From: a virus
Virus record (IMG/VR): IMGVR_UViG_3300042455_001893
Span: 16,647 to 80,646 of that record
Reading direction: 5' to 3' (one strand)
Length of the DNA: 64,000 nucleotides
Positions 57,656-64,000 of the stretch are shown in pieces (position 1 is the first letter of the stretch; each line of letters begins with the position of its first letter). The notes beneath the pieces are model-generated. The model was not told the origin of the DNA, ran no database searches, and saw nothing but the letters and a program-made list of their open reading frames with translations. The position numbers and the translations under genes were made by a program.

Positions 57656-57917
57656 CTCTTCCTCCAATCTGCATCCAATAAGTAAATTCACCGCAGTTAG
57701 TTGACATACCTAACCTTGCCGTGGTAATTCGTTTGATATCGTCGTCTGTGCATTCTAACACAGTCTTGCTATCTACTGTTTCTTTGTTATGAGTAGTAAT
57801 AGTTTGACTAGTATGACAGTACTGCGGTTTCTGAGCAACAACTTTTGATGCAGATCCGCAGCCTGTTAGCGCCAATAATGCCAGTGCAGGAACTACTGTA
57901 ATGACCAGAGCCTTCAT
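57582..57917 (-). CDS. Small lipoprotein
   Basis: 111 residues; lipobox LTGC at 17-20. Mature part has paired cysteines (YCHTSQT; LECTDDD; TNCGEF; VSCQKM) that may form disulfides. Possibly an outer-membrane lysis factor of the o-spanin kind; its stop-side overlaps the gene at 57224. Confidence 0.65.
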   Translation of the reverse strand: MKALVITVVPALALLALTGCGSASKVVAQKPQYCHTSQTITTHNKETVDSKTVLECTDDDIKRITTARLGMSTNCGEFTYWMQIGGRDVQRKGVSCQKMDGGWEIVNTGRN

Positions 57918-58396
57918 TATTGAGCTCGCTTGGTCTGAGCTTCAGCGATCAATTGATCGAATGTAGCCTTCTTCATCTCAAGACGAACAAAAGTATAATG
58001 TTTTCCGGCCATAGTAAAGTGTCCGCGTTCACTTTTCACATGACGGCGGATGGCGGTGTCTTCTACCTTGTAGGTAATCTTGGTACGAGTTGTTTTCTTG
58101 TCGTTGACAATGTCAATAGATGTTTCGCTATTAACTGTACCATTGATACGTTTTGCAAAGTTGTTCATTGCAATCGCATCCATTTGTTCTTCTGCTGCCT
58201 GAGCGTAATTACTGTCTCCTGCACCGCAGGCATAGACATAATCTTCACTCCACCAGAACCAACCTTTAACGCCTTCCTGTGCGCAACTTTGATACCAACC
58301 AGGTTGAGCAAATGTCTTGCGCTCTGGAATATCTTTCATTGACGAACAGCCTGTAATAGCTGTTGCAAGTAAGCCTACTAGAATTGCCTTTTTCAT
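57917..58396 (-). CDS. LPP20-like lipoprotein
   Basis: 159 residues from ATG 58396; lipobox ITGC at 14-17. LPP20-type beta domain (YTFVRLEMKKATFDQLIAEAQ). Preceded by a strong promoter. Periplasmic or outer-membrane role unknown. Confidence 0.7.
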   Translation of the reverse strand: MKKAILVGLLATAITGCSSMKDIPERKTFAQPGWYQSCAQEGVKGWFWWSEDYVYACGAGDSNYAQAAEEQMDAIAMNNFAKRINGTVNSETSIDIVNDKKTTRTKITYKVEDTAIRRHVKSERGHFTMAGKHYTFVRLEMKKATFDQLIAEAQTKRAQ

Positions 58397-58430
58397 CGTG
58401 TACCTTTCTGTGTGTGTTAACGATATAATA

Positions 58431-58459
58431 AGTATAGCACCACGGCTGCTCAATGTCAA
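58431..58459 (-). promoter_or_regulatory. Sigma70-type promoter (TTGACA-17-TATACT)
   Basis: Reads into the lipoprotein genes at 58396 and 57917. Confidence 0.8.
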
Positions 58460-58476
58460 CCGGGTGCTTAACCAAT

Positions 58477-58812
58477 TTATTTGAAGAAGATTAGCGCCAT
58501 CATTACTGCTTGGACAATAAATCCAAATCCAATAGTGACTACGTTGAGCATGTCTTTTTGCACTGTGGCTTTGACAAATAACAGGGTTAGGCCGCCCCAG
58601 CATAACAACACAAGATCCACTGCGGGCATCTTGTCAGTTAACCCACTCATTACAGCGAACAGACTAGGAACAGTGGCAGCGTGTAGTACAATGACTGCTA
58701 GCCAACCAAATGTCTCTGCCGAAATGTGGCTGACTTTGGCGGTAGCCCAGGTTTTGAACTCTTGAAGATTTTCAAAATGAGGCAGCGGATTAAATTTGTT
58801 GAAGTCTACCAT
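58477..58812 (-). CDS. Three-TM membrane protein, possible holin
   Basis: 111 residues from ATG 58812 (MVDFNKFNPLPHFENLQEF). TM helices near 38-58, 66-83 and 88-108. Next to a SleB-type hydrolase, so a holin is possible. Overlaps nothing; 1 nt gap to the hydrolase. Confidence 0.6.
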   Translation of the reverse strand: MVDFNKFNPLPHFENLQEFKTWATAKVSHISAETFGWLAVIVLHAATVPSLFAVMSGLTDKMPAVDLVLLCWGGLTLLFVKATVQKDMLNVVTIGFGFIVQAVMMALIFFK

Positions 58813-58813
58813 T

Positions 58814-59359
58814 TTATTTCTTTCCTCTGTAAAAGATATGATTGCCGATTGTTCCAATTTTTTCTAGATTCCATTGCGGATTGACATAGTTAGCATGATA
58901 ATACAATGCTTCTTTCATTACGTCAAGTCTGAAACCTTCCAATAATACCTTTTTAGCCACAGCCATACTTTCGTTGTAAGCCGATTGGTTAATAGGTCTA
59001 GCTTTGTGCGCAGTGTCACAATACCATGAGAATTGGCAAATGACTCTGTCTATCACTACTGACTTTTGAAAAACAACTGCACAGACATCTTTTGGGAACG
59101 AGGGATGAGACGCCCTGTTCATGGTGACCTGTGCCACTGCTACTTTGCCTTCAAAGTTTTCGTGTCCTGCTTCGCGATAGATATTCATCGCTAGGCATTC
59201 TAGTTGTCGTTCTCTAGTTTTAATTGACACAATGTCGGGCGATGATAACATCTGACCCTCACGTAGCTTTTCCATTTTGGCAAAAGTTACATTCTGCACC
59301 AATAGGCATACTACAATTAAACCTATAACATAGGTGGTAAATCTAATAAATTTTTCCAT
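58814..59359 (-). CDS. SleB-type cell-wall hydrolase (endolysin candidate)
   Basis: 181 residues. N-terminal signal anchor (FTTYVIGLIVVCLLVQNV), then LECLAMNIYREAGHENFEGKVAVAQVTMNRASHPSFP, the catalytic-Glu region of SleB/Hydrolase_2 amidases or transglycosylases. QFSWYCD and ALYYHANYVNPQW complete it. Likely the phage peptidoglycan hydrolase. AAAGGAGG upstream. Confidence 0.88.
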   Translation of the reverse strand: MEKFIRFTTYVIGLIVVCLLVQNVTFAKMEKLREGQMLSSPDIVSIKTRERQLECLAMNIYREAGHENFEGKVAVAQVTMNRASHPSFPKDVCAVVFQKSVVIDRVICQFSWYCDTAHKARPINQSAYNESMAVAKKVLLEGFRLDVMKEALYYHANYVNPQWNLEKIGTIGNHIFYRGKK

Positions 59360-59401
59360 AAGTCCTCCTTTGACTTGGTGTAATCCAAAGTTCAGATTAC
59401 A

Positions 59402-59581
59402 TTACATAAAGGGAGTTAACTTCACGAGGCTCTGAAAGAACCCTACTTTCGTGTAGTTGTCTCCATTAGCCACTAAGTTCATAACTCTTAGTACCTTTGG
59501 CGACCCTTGGCATCCCGAAAATACGGGTTTCTCATTGGCCAAGACCCGCGGGCTAAACTTCCATGCTTTTGACATTTTCAT
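59402..59581 (-). CDS. Small protein in structured region
   Basis: 59 residues from ATG 59581 (MKMSKAWKFSPRVLANEKPV). No strong ribosome site. The DNA is hairpin-rich (CCCG/CGGG, CTAAG/CTTAG), so an RNA role is possible instead. Confidence 0.45.
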   Translation of the reverse strand: MKMSKAWKFSPRVLANEKPVFSGCQGSPKVLRVMNLVANGDNYTKVGFFQSLVKLTPFM

Positions 59582-59659
59582 CTAACCAACTATCTTAGTT
59601 TCTTTGCGAAACGTTTAATATATACCTCATACTTGCGTTATCTCCCGAGAAACTGGTGA

Positions 59660-60049
59660 TTATCGACGCATTTTGGAGATATCTTGTGCTTCTTCATCAC
59701 TGAACACAGGCACAGCGTTGCTCTTGTGCATTGTCGCAATGCCTTTGACTTTGGTTCCAGTGTAGATTGGACTGGCTTTTAACACAGCATTGCCGCCGGT
59801 ATCCACACTTTTGATATGTGCAGTGGTATTGCGGCCCTCAGGAATCTTCAGTGAGTATGATTTGCTCAAAGATTCTGCCGCCAGCCCACGAGTTCGTTTC
59901 TTATCTTCAATCTCTACAGCCCATTTCTTCTGTAGTTCTTTCCACGATTCGTTCAATTCACGGGCCTTTCTTGCGTGTTCTGCTGATGCAAACTTTTGCT
60001 TGCCTTTGGGTTTGCCAGTGGTACTAAGCCACGGACCTTCTAGATGCAT
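59660..60049 (-). CDS. Basic phage protein of unknown function
   Basis: 129 residues from ATG 60049; a TTG 6 nt upstream has the better-spaced GGAGG. Lys/Arg-rich (KPKGKQKFASAEHARKARELNE). Possibly nucleic-acid or structural. Good promoter upstream. Confidence 0.65.
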   Translation of the reverse strand: MHLEGPWLSTTGKPKGKQKFASAEHARKARELNESWKELQKKWAVEIEDKKRTRGLAAESLSKSYSLKIPEGRNTTAHIKSVDTGGNAVLKASPIYTGTKVKGIATMHKSNAVPVFSDEEAQDISKMRR

Positions 60050-60088
60050 TGTCAAAAGAAACCTCCAAACTTGTTAAACTATACGACT

Positions 60089-60117
60089 AGTATAGCATCT
60101 AGTTTAGAGGTTGTCAA
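60089..60117 (-). promoter_or_regulatory. Sigma70-type promoter (TTGACA-17-TATACT)
   Basis: 17-nt gap, reads into 60049. Confidence 0.8.
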
Positions 60118-60153
60118 CTGCCTACAATTCAATTTATTGCAAAGAATAACGCC

Positions 60154-60522
60154 TTATGGAAACCTCTTGCTGAATATCTCACTCTGCTCTGCAGTCAAGG
60201 CAATTTCATATTGGTAGTCTGGATGATCAATTCCTAGATAAGGTTGTCCACCAATTTGCCATAAACGAGCTTCGTGTTGCGCCAGTCTCCAACTGACGTG
60301 ATTGTCAGCTTTGTTCCTGTTTGGCATGTCTTCGGGATAATTGCCGTTGCCGGTCCGACACCGAAGTTTTGGTCCGGTATCTACTTTGAAATAGAGCTGG
60401 TTGGCTATATCGTCAAGCACTGGCATGGCAGTGATACTGGCAGTAATGCCGATTCCCATATCATTTGCCGGCTCTTCAAATGCCAATGTTAAATCTGGCC
60501 CTAGTTTAATTTCTATAATCAT
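60154..60522 (-). CDS. Phage protein of unknown function
   Basis: 122 residues; beta-rich start (MIIEIKLGPDLTLAFEEPAND) and WRLAQHEARLWQIGGQPYLGIDHP. Ribosome site AAGGAAT. Unassigned. Confidence 0.6.
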   Translation of the reverse strand: MIIEIKLGPDLTLAFEEPANDMGIGITASITAMPVLDDIANQLYFKVDTGPKLRCRTGNGNYPEDMPNRNKADNHVSWRLAQHEARLWQIGGQPYLGIDHPDYQYEIALTAEQSEIFSKRFP

Positions 60523-60566
60523 GATATTCCTTGTGTTTTACTTAGCTGTATTGTGTTCGACAGATT

Positions 60567-60986
60567 TTATTTTATCTGTTCTGCTAGTTGTTTATATCCA
60601 GCCCAACTTGGATGTATGCCGTCTGGTTGCAATTTGGTAATTGGCAACACAGTATCGCCGTATTTGTTAGCAATTTCTTTTATTGTTAGTTGAATATAGT
60701 TTATATTAACTTGACTTGCTTTAAGATTGCCAGCTGGCAAAATCCAAAACACACGTTTGCCTTTTATTTTGTCACGCATCTTTAACAACTCTGCTTCTGT
60801 ATGTATATGTTTATGATCATTACTTCCTAAACTTATAATAACGGTATTGGCGGTTAAATCATTTTTTAGATAATCACGATTCCACTGCCAAGTATTGATT
60901 CCTCCCTTGCCTACAAGAGTACATTCTTTGGCAAACATGTGTGTGCCCACTGCTATACTATCACCTACAATCAAACACTCTAACAT
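60567..60986 (-). CDS. SGNH/GDSL hydrolase
   Basis: 139 residues. LIVGDSIAVG (block I Ser), GKGGINTW (II Gly), SLGSNDHKH (III Asn) and PDGIHPSWAGY (V Asp-His) give the SGNH set. Acts on esters of lipids, sugars or cell-wall O-acetyl groups. Shorter than usual (139 aa), like other phage SGNH enzymes. Confidence 0.88.
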   Translation of the reverse strand: MLECLIVGDSIAVGTHMFAKECTLVGKGGINTWQWNRDYLKNDLTANTVIISLGSNDHKHIHTEAELLKMRDKIKGKRVFWILPAGNLKASQVNINYIQLTIKEIANKYGDTVLPITKLQPDGIHPSWAGYKQLAEQIK

Positions 60987-61016
60987 AATTTCTCCAAAAG
61001 AAAAGCGATTACTGCT

Positions 61017-61045
61017 ATAATACAGTAATCGCTAACTCTTGTCAA
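61017..61045 (-). promoter_or_regulatory. Sigma70-type promoter (TTGACA-17-TATTAT)
   Basis: Reads into the SGNH hydrolase gene. Confidence 0.78.
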
Positions 61046-61050
61046 CTAGT

Positions 61051-61557
61051 TTAGCTGTTTAACACTTTTGCCACCGAATTCATCACACTGGCAATGCGGC
61101 CAATATCACGAAGCTGTTCTACAGTGTAGCCTTCTTGCTTGAGCGTTTCGTAATGTGCCTTAACACAGAAGTGGCACTTGCCTACAATACTTGCGGCCAA
61201 ACTAAATGCCTCAAAGTTGCTCTTGGTTGTTCCACCGTGACTGGCAATGGCATTCATGCGTAACTGTGCTGGCAGGCCTTTTAGAGCAGGATCATCGGCC
61301 ATCTCAACGTAGGGATACCAGACGTTGTTCTGTGCCATAATGCTCGCCGCTGTCATTGCTGACTCTGCGTGTACTGGCGCATCTGCTAACAATATGCTTA
61401 ACACCTTACCGTTGCCAGTTGCGGCGAGTGCGGCCACGGCACAACCCATAGCAACATCAGCATCCAATGTACTACGCACAAACACAGCGTCAATATTTAA
61501 CTTGGTGTCTTTTGCGTAGTCTGGCAATGCGCCTTTTACTGTTTCAATAAAACTCAT
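61051..61557 (-). CDS. ahpD: Alkyl hydroperoxidase AhpD-like
   Basis: 168 residues from ATG 61557 (MSFIETVKGALPDYA). GKCHFCVKAHYETLKQ holds the CxxC redox pair of AhpD. In host systems AhpD reduces AhpC. Third gene of an ahpC operon. Confidence 0.85.
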   Translation of the reverse strand: MSFIETVKGALPDYAKDTKLNIDAVFVRSTLDADVAMGCAVAALAATGNGKVLSILLADAPVHAESAMTAASIMAQNNVWYPYVEMADDPALKGLPAQLRMNAIASHGGTTKSNFEAFSLAASIVGKCHFCVKAHYETLKQEGYTVEQLRDIGRIASVMNSVAKVLNS

Positions 61558-61754
61558 TTTCGTCCCCATTTAATACGTGCCCAAAGTCTATCATACAAAT
61601 AGTATGATGTCATCCAGACACAATTTATAATGATTGTAGGAACAAGGGCCTGTGTTAAACTTTGTCCTGTTACCAACAACATCACATAGGTTGAGCATAA
61701 GACCCAAATCCTATAGATGATGGTCTTGACCAAGGTCCTTGTCCTAGTTTCCAT
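61554..61754 (-). CDS. DUF2061-like small membrane protein
   Basis: 66 residues; two TM segments (IYRIWVLCSTYVMLLVTGQ; ALVPTIIINCVWMTSYYLYDRLW) with the T-K-T...YR start of DUF2061. Between ahpC and ahpD, overlapping both. Confidence 0.75.
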   Translation of the reverse strand: METRTRTLVKTIIYRIWVLCSTYVMLLVTGQSLTQALVPTIIINCVWMTSYYLYDRLWARIKWGRK

Positions 61755-62293
61755 TAAAGTGTTTCGCCGCCAACTGTACGGTTACAAGCGCAAAGCTCAC
61801 CGGTTTGTAGCGCATCCAACACACGCAGAGTTTCTTCTGGGCTACGACCAACGTTCAAGTTGTTGACAGTAACGTGTTGAATAACGTTGTCTGGATCAAC
61901 AATGAATGTTGCGCGAAGTGCGGCACCAGCAGGTGCATAGAATACGCCCAACTGTTCAATCAAGCTCAACTCACCACGTTGTGTGTCGGCAAACTGATTG
62001 TGTGTGATCTTCTTCAAATCAGCGTGAGCTGTTTGCCAGCTAACTTTACAGAACTCGTTGTCTGTCGAACCTGTGAGCAATACAGCATCACGATCAGCAA
62101 AGTCGCCTGTCAATTTGTCGTAGGCTACGATTTCTGTTGGGCATACAAATGTAAAGTCTTTTGGATAGTAAACGATTACTTTCCACTTGCCTTCAAATGA
62201 CTTCTCTGTAATGTCAAAGAAAGCGTCTTCTGGTTGTCCTGGCTTGACGCCGGTGACTGTGAATTTTTCTAATTTGTGTCCGACTGTTTTCAT
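61754..62293 (-). CDS. ahpC: Peroxiredoxin AhpC (typical 2-Cys)
   Basis: 179 residues. YPKDFTFVCPTEIVAYD holds the peroxidatic Cys; the resolving Cys is near the end (TGELCACNRTVGGETL). Reduces peroxides. The phage would protect the infected cell or its own redox-sensitive enzymes. A good promoter leads the operon. Confidence 0.93.
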   Translation of the reverse strand: MKTVGHKLEKFTVTGVKPGQPEDAFFDITEKSFEGKWKVIVYYPKDFTFVCPTEIVAYDKLTGDFADRDAVLLTGSTDNEFCKVSWQTAHADLKKITHNQFADTQRGELSLIEQLGVFYAPAGAALRATFIVDPDNVIQHVTVNNLNVGRSPEETLRVLDALQTGELCACNRTVGGETL

Positions 62294-62341
62294 ATCTTCT
62301 CCTTGTGTGTGATAAAAACTCAGTGTTTGTACTGATATTAT

Positions 62342-62370
62342 ATTGTACGTTTATTTAACCTATAGGTCAA
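62342..62370 (-). promoter_or_regulatory. Sigma70-type promoter (TTGACC-17-TACAAT)
   Basis: Reads into the ahpC-DUF2061-ahpD operon. Confidence 0.75.
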
Positions 62371-62430
62371 GCAATTTTAATAGTTTTTTCAATAATTATT
62401 TTAATGACGCTAATAGAAAAAATTAATAAA

Positions 62431-62450
62431 GAAAAGGCTCCGAAGAGCCT
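62431..62450 (-). terminator. Rho-independent terminator
   Basis: AGGCTC/GAGCCT stem with TTCG loop, then TTTTC on the minus strand; ends the 62469 transcript. Confidence 0.78.
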
Positions 62451-62468
62451 GTCTTGGCGTGTAATTAA

Positions 62469-63365
62469 TTATACAACAGGAGTATATTCAATGCCGGTTG
62501 TGGCTAAACCGACCAACCCAATAGTTGTTTCAAAAGCTGCTAACTCACTTGCGGCAACCAAAACATCAGCTTGTGACAGGTTATTGTTAGTCATCCATAC
62601 TGTGTAGTCTGTAACCTGTGTCAATGCAGCATCAGTGCCAAATACGTTTTTGTAAACGTGCTTGATGAAAGTTTCATTGCCAACCCCACCTGCGTCTGTT
62701 TTGTAAACGTCTGTGTTTAATAGGGCTTCTGCCAATTGTTTGTTGGTCCAACCTTTGTCGGCTAGATCAATGCCAATGCCTTTGTATGCGTTAGTAACAT
62801 CAGCAGTACCAAGTGCGGCTGCTAGTAATGAGTATACATCACCTGCACGACCTGCGGCATCATAGGCAATAGCTTTGTCTGTGAATACAACACGCTCGTG
62901 ATCAGCAAGATTAAATTCCATGTTAGATATCAAGGTACTTGCCAAGGTTACTTTACTAGCAGTTTTAGTTGTTGTGAACTCTGTGCTTGCGCCTCCCATT
63001 GTGTAAGTGTCAATACCTGTAGTACCGGTAACATCAACTGTAATATCAACTGTGCCGTCGCCAGCACGACCTGTACCTACTACACCGAACGTAGCAATTT
63101 TACCAGCAGTGCCAACTGTAGCAACAGTAACGATCAAGTTGTTAGCTGCCGCTCCGCCTAGTGCCGTACCAGCAAGAGTGATTGTGTCACCAGCAAGGTA
63201 TCCCGATCCTGCACTGGCTACTAGACTGTCTAGAACAACAGAGTATACTCCGTCTGTTTTAGTAACATCAAAAGCAGCACCTGTTCCGGTTCCGCCTGTT
63301 AGGCCTGTAACATTTTGATAGGTTGCGTTAATCGGTTTGTCTTTGATTGTAATTGTTGTTGTCAT
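62469..63365 (-). CDS. Gly/Thr-rich phage surface protein with DUF4214-like C-terminus
   Basis: 298 residues. The N-terminal half is Gly/Thr/Ala/Val-rich beta repeat (GSGYLAGDTITLAG; TVATVGTAGKI). The C-terminal ~100 residues (FIKHVYKNVFGTDAALTQVTDY; NNNLSQADVLVAASELAAF) resemble DUF4214-like modules of secreted proteins. Possibly a virion or adhesion protein. A -10-like TATAAT lies 40 nt upstream. Confidence 0.7.
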   Translation of the reverse strand: MTTTITIKDKPINATYQNVTGLTGGTGTGAAFDVTKTDGVYSVVLDSLVASAGSGYLAGDTITLAGTALGGAAANNLIVTVATVGTAGKIATFGVVGTGRAGDGTVDITVDVTGTTGIDTYTMGGASTEFTTTKTASKVTLASTLISNMEFNLADHERVVFTDKAIAYDAAGRAGDVYSLLAAALGTADVTNAYKGIGIDLADKGWTNKQLAEALLNTDVYKTDAGGVGNETFIKHVYKNVFGTDAALTQVTDYTVWMTNNNLSQADVLVAASELAAFETTIGLVGLATTGIEYTPVV

Positions 63366-63470
63366 AATTTTTCCTTTTTAAATAATATGATCCTACCATT
63401 ATACGTGAACTTTCAAACAAAACATGTGCGTACACGCACAACTTCGAGACGATAATTTGGAAATATTGCC

Positions 63471-63495
63471 AAAAAGAAACCCGCCGAAGCGGGTT
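63471..63495 (-). terminator. Terminator of the tmRNA transcript
   Basis: AACCCGC/GCGGGTT stem with TTCG loop, followed by TTTCTTTTT. Confidence 0.85.
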
Positions 63496-63707
63496 CTGCT
63501 ATTTTGGATGACAAGGTATAACTACCTCGGACCGCTGTTTTTTAGGCAGCTAGAGCAACTTTGCTTTTGCCGGAAACAGTGTTTCCAGTGAAGCTCATTG
63601 CGCTGAAGTCGAATGTATCTGCGTTTGCATTTACGTTTTTTGTATTTTACGTGACCCCACGTGTTGATCTTTATCCTATCTCACCCTGTCGAAACCATGG
63701 CAGGCCC
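63496..63707 (-). ncRNA. ssrA: Permuted tmRNA, coding (5') piece
   Basis: Begins GGGCCTG, which pairs with CAGGTCC of the acceptor piece; then GGTTTCGACAGGG (the tmRNA 5' signature) and an ACGTG/CACGT hairpin. A resume GCA codon at 63628 follows ATGCAAACGCAG, like E. coli GTCGCAAACGAC. The tag runs 63628-63542: it starts ANAD, ends VALAA and stops at TAA, 28 residues, longer than the usual 8-18. After the tag comes AGGTA/TACCT hairpin. Confidence 0.85.
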
Positions 63708-63708
63708 A

Positions 63709-63780
63709 TCATAAAAGGACTAGAGCAAATACTACGATAACAACAATAAAGCCAACTAGAGCACTATATTCGTTATCCAT
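63709..63780 (-). CDS. Tiny membrane peptide inside the tmRNA intervening segment
   Basis: 23 residues from ATG 63780: MDNEYSALV followed by one hydrophobic helix rich in I, V, F and L. AAAGGAG lies 6-7 nt upstream. The ORF fills the whole spacer between the two tmRNA pieces. Role unknown. Confidence 0.55.
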   Translation of the reverse strand: MDNEYSALVGFIVVIVVFALVLL

Positions 63781-63794
63781 ACTAATCTCCTTTA

Positions 63795-63858
63795 TGGTGG
63801 ACCTGGCGGGAGTCGAACCCGCGTCCAGAATGCCTTACTTTAAGACTTCTACAACAAT
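63795..63858 (-). ncRNA. ssrA: Permuted tmRNA, acceptor (3') piece
   Basis: GGACGCGGGTTCGACTCCCGC then CAGGTCC A and encoded CCA: the T-arm and acceptor 3' strand of tmRNA. It lies upstream of the coding piece in transcription order, so the gene is circularly permuted. Upstream TGTTG and TCTT can pair with CAACA and AAGA of the coding piece as helix P2. Confidence 0.85.
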
Positions 63859-63861
63859 TTT

Positions 63862-64000
63862 TTAGGCAGCTTGAATATTACTAGCCTGCTCGCCTTTTTG
63901 ACCCTGAGTCACTTCAAACCTTACACTTTGTCCTTCTTGTAGGCTCTTGAAGCCACTCGAATTAATCTGTGAAAAGTGAGCAAATAAGTCTGCGCCACCA
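63862..64000 (-). CDS. Cold-shock protein (CspA family), C-terminal part
   Basis: 45 residues visible; the gene continues past the right edge. [12 protein letters not shown] is RNP2-like (DVFVHFSAI in CspA) and [18 protein letters not shown] the C-terminal strand. Binds single-stranded RNA/DNA. Sits just upstream of the permuted tmRNA in the same direction, so possibly co-transcribed. Confidence 0.88.
   Translation of the reverse strand, partial: GGADLFAHFSQINSSGFKSLQEGQSVRFEVTQGQKGEQASNIQAA

Noticed and set aside
59402-59650. A ncRNA in the 59.4-59.65 kb gap
   Set aside because: Hairpins are present, but a 59-codon ORF explains most of the span; the RNA option is left as an alternative.
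1-64000. Bacterial chromosome or integrated prophage
   Set aside because: Host-like genes are many, but dense tiny overlapping genes, the full tRNA array with late-type motifs, the tail fibre and absence of rRNA, metabolic housekeeping operons or integrase favour a lytic large phage. Read-level checks would still be useful.

Overview
This window looks like part of a very large (jumbo or huge) tailed-phage genome infecting a Gram-negative, probably proteobacterial host. The phage assignment rests on a tail-fibre-like structural gene (19.2-21.0 kb), a dense 29-gene tRNA array with encoded CCA ends, tightly packed small overlapping ORFs, a SleB-type lysis hydrolase, a virion-type protein at 48.5 kb, and repeated TAAATA late-type promoter motifs. 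No capsid, terminase or polymerase gene lies in the window, so the assignment is strong but not final. Host hints are inferences: the tmRNA is circularly permuted (known from alphaproteobacteria, some betaproteobacteria and cyanobacteria), DnaK reads as beta/gammaproteobacterial, and a Bug/TctC solute receptor is present.

Layout. (1) 0-19 kb: an AT-rich metabolic island on both strands. It holds the C-terminus of a fatty-acid-hydroxylase-like protein, a sulfotransferase, a TctC receptor, a PLP enzyme, nine 2-oxoglutarate/Fe(II) oxygenase-like proteins, three membrane fatty-acid desaturases, two radical SAM enzymes, two PP-loop ATPases, an ATP-grasp ligase and two acetyltransferase-like proteins. 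(2) 19-26.6 kb: tail fibre, metallophosphoesterase, IF-1, RNA polymerase omega subunit, more dioxygenase-like genes and the first tRNAs. (3) 22.4-30.7 kb: 29 tRNAs, all on the minus strand and covering all 20 amino acids, with structured spacers. (4) 30.9-38.9 kb: small minus-strand genes including ClpP and a paralogous family of very small proteins. (5) 39-41 kb: small plus-strand membrane proteins, two of them holin-like. (6) 41-48.5 kb: a minus-strand operon encoding a curli-type secretion and amyloid system (CsgF, CsgG, two curlin-repeat proteins, a FecR-domain protein, a CHASE2-adenylate cyclase). (7) 48.5-55.4 kb: a virion-type protein, ferredoxin-dependent bilin reductase, heme oxygenase, ClpS, Hsp20, DnaK, MazG-like, exonuclease and ribosomal protein bS21. 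(8) 55-61 kb: membrane proteins, lipoproteins, SleB hydrolase, SGNH hydrolase. (9) 61-62.3 kb: AhpC, DUF2061-like and AhpD. (10) 63.4-64 kb: a two-piece permuted tmRNA whose intervening segment is filled by a tiny membrane-peptide ORF, just downstream of a cold-shock protein gene.

How it fits together. The phage appears to bring its own translation kit (all 20 tRNA identities, IF-1, bS21, tmRNA, CSP), a transcription accessory (omega), proteostasis factors (DnaK, Hsp20, ClpS, ClpP), peroxide defence (AhpC/AhpD), bilin synthesis and a surface-amyloid module. Two promoter classes are visible: sigma70-type sites with 17-nt spacers (mostly before small, tRNA or host-like genes) and TAAATA late-type sites, several of which lie only 4-7 nt before the ATG. 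The most novel-looking items are the curli operon, the permuted tmRNA with an ORF in its intervening segment, and the oxygenase/desaturase island.
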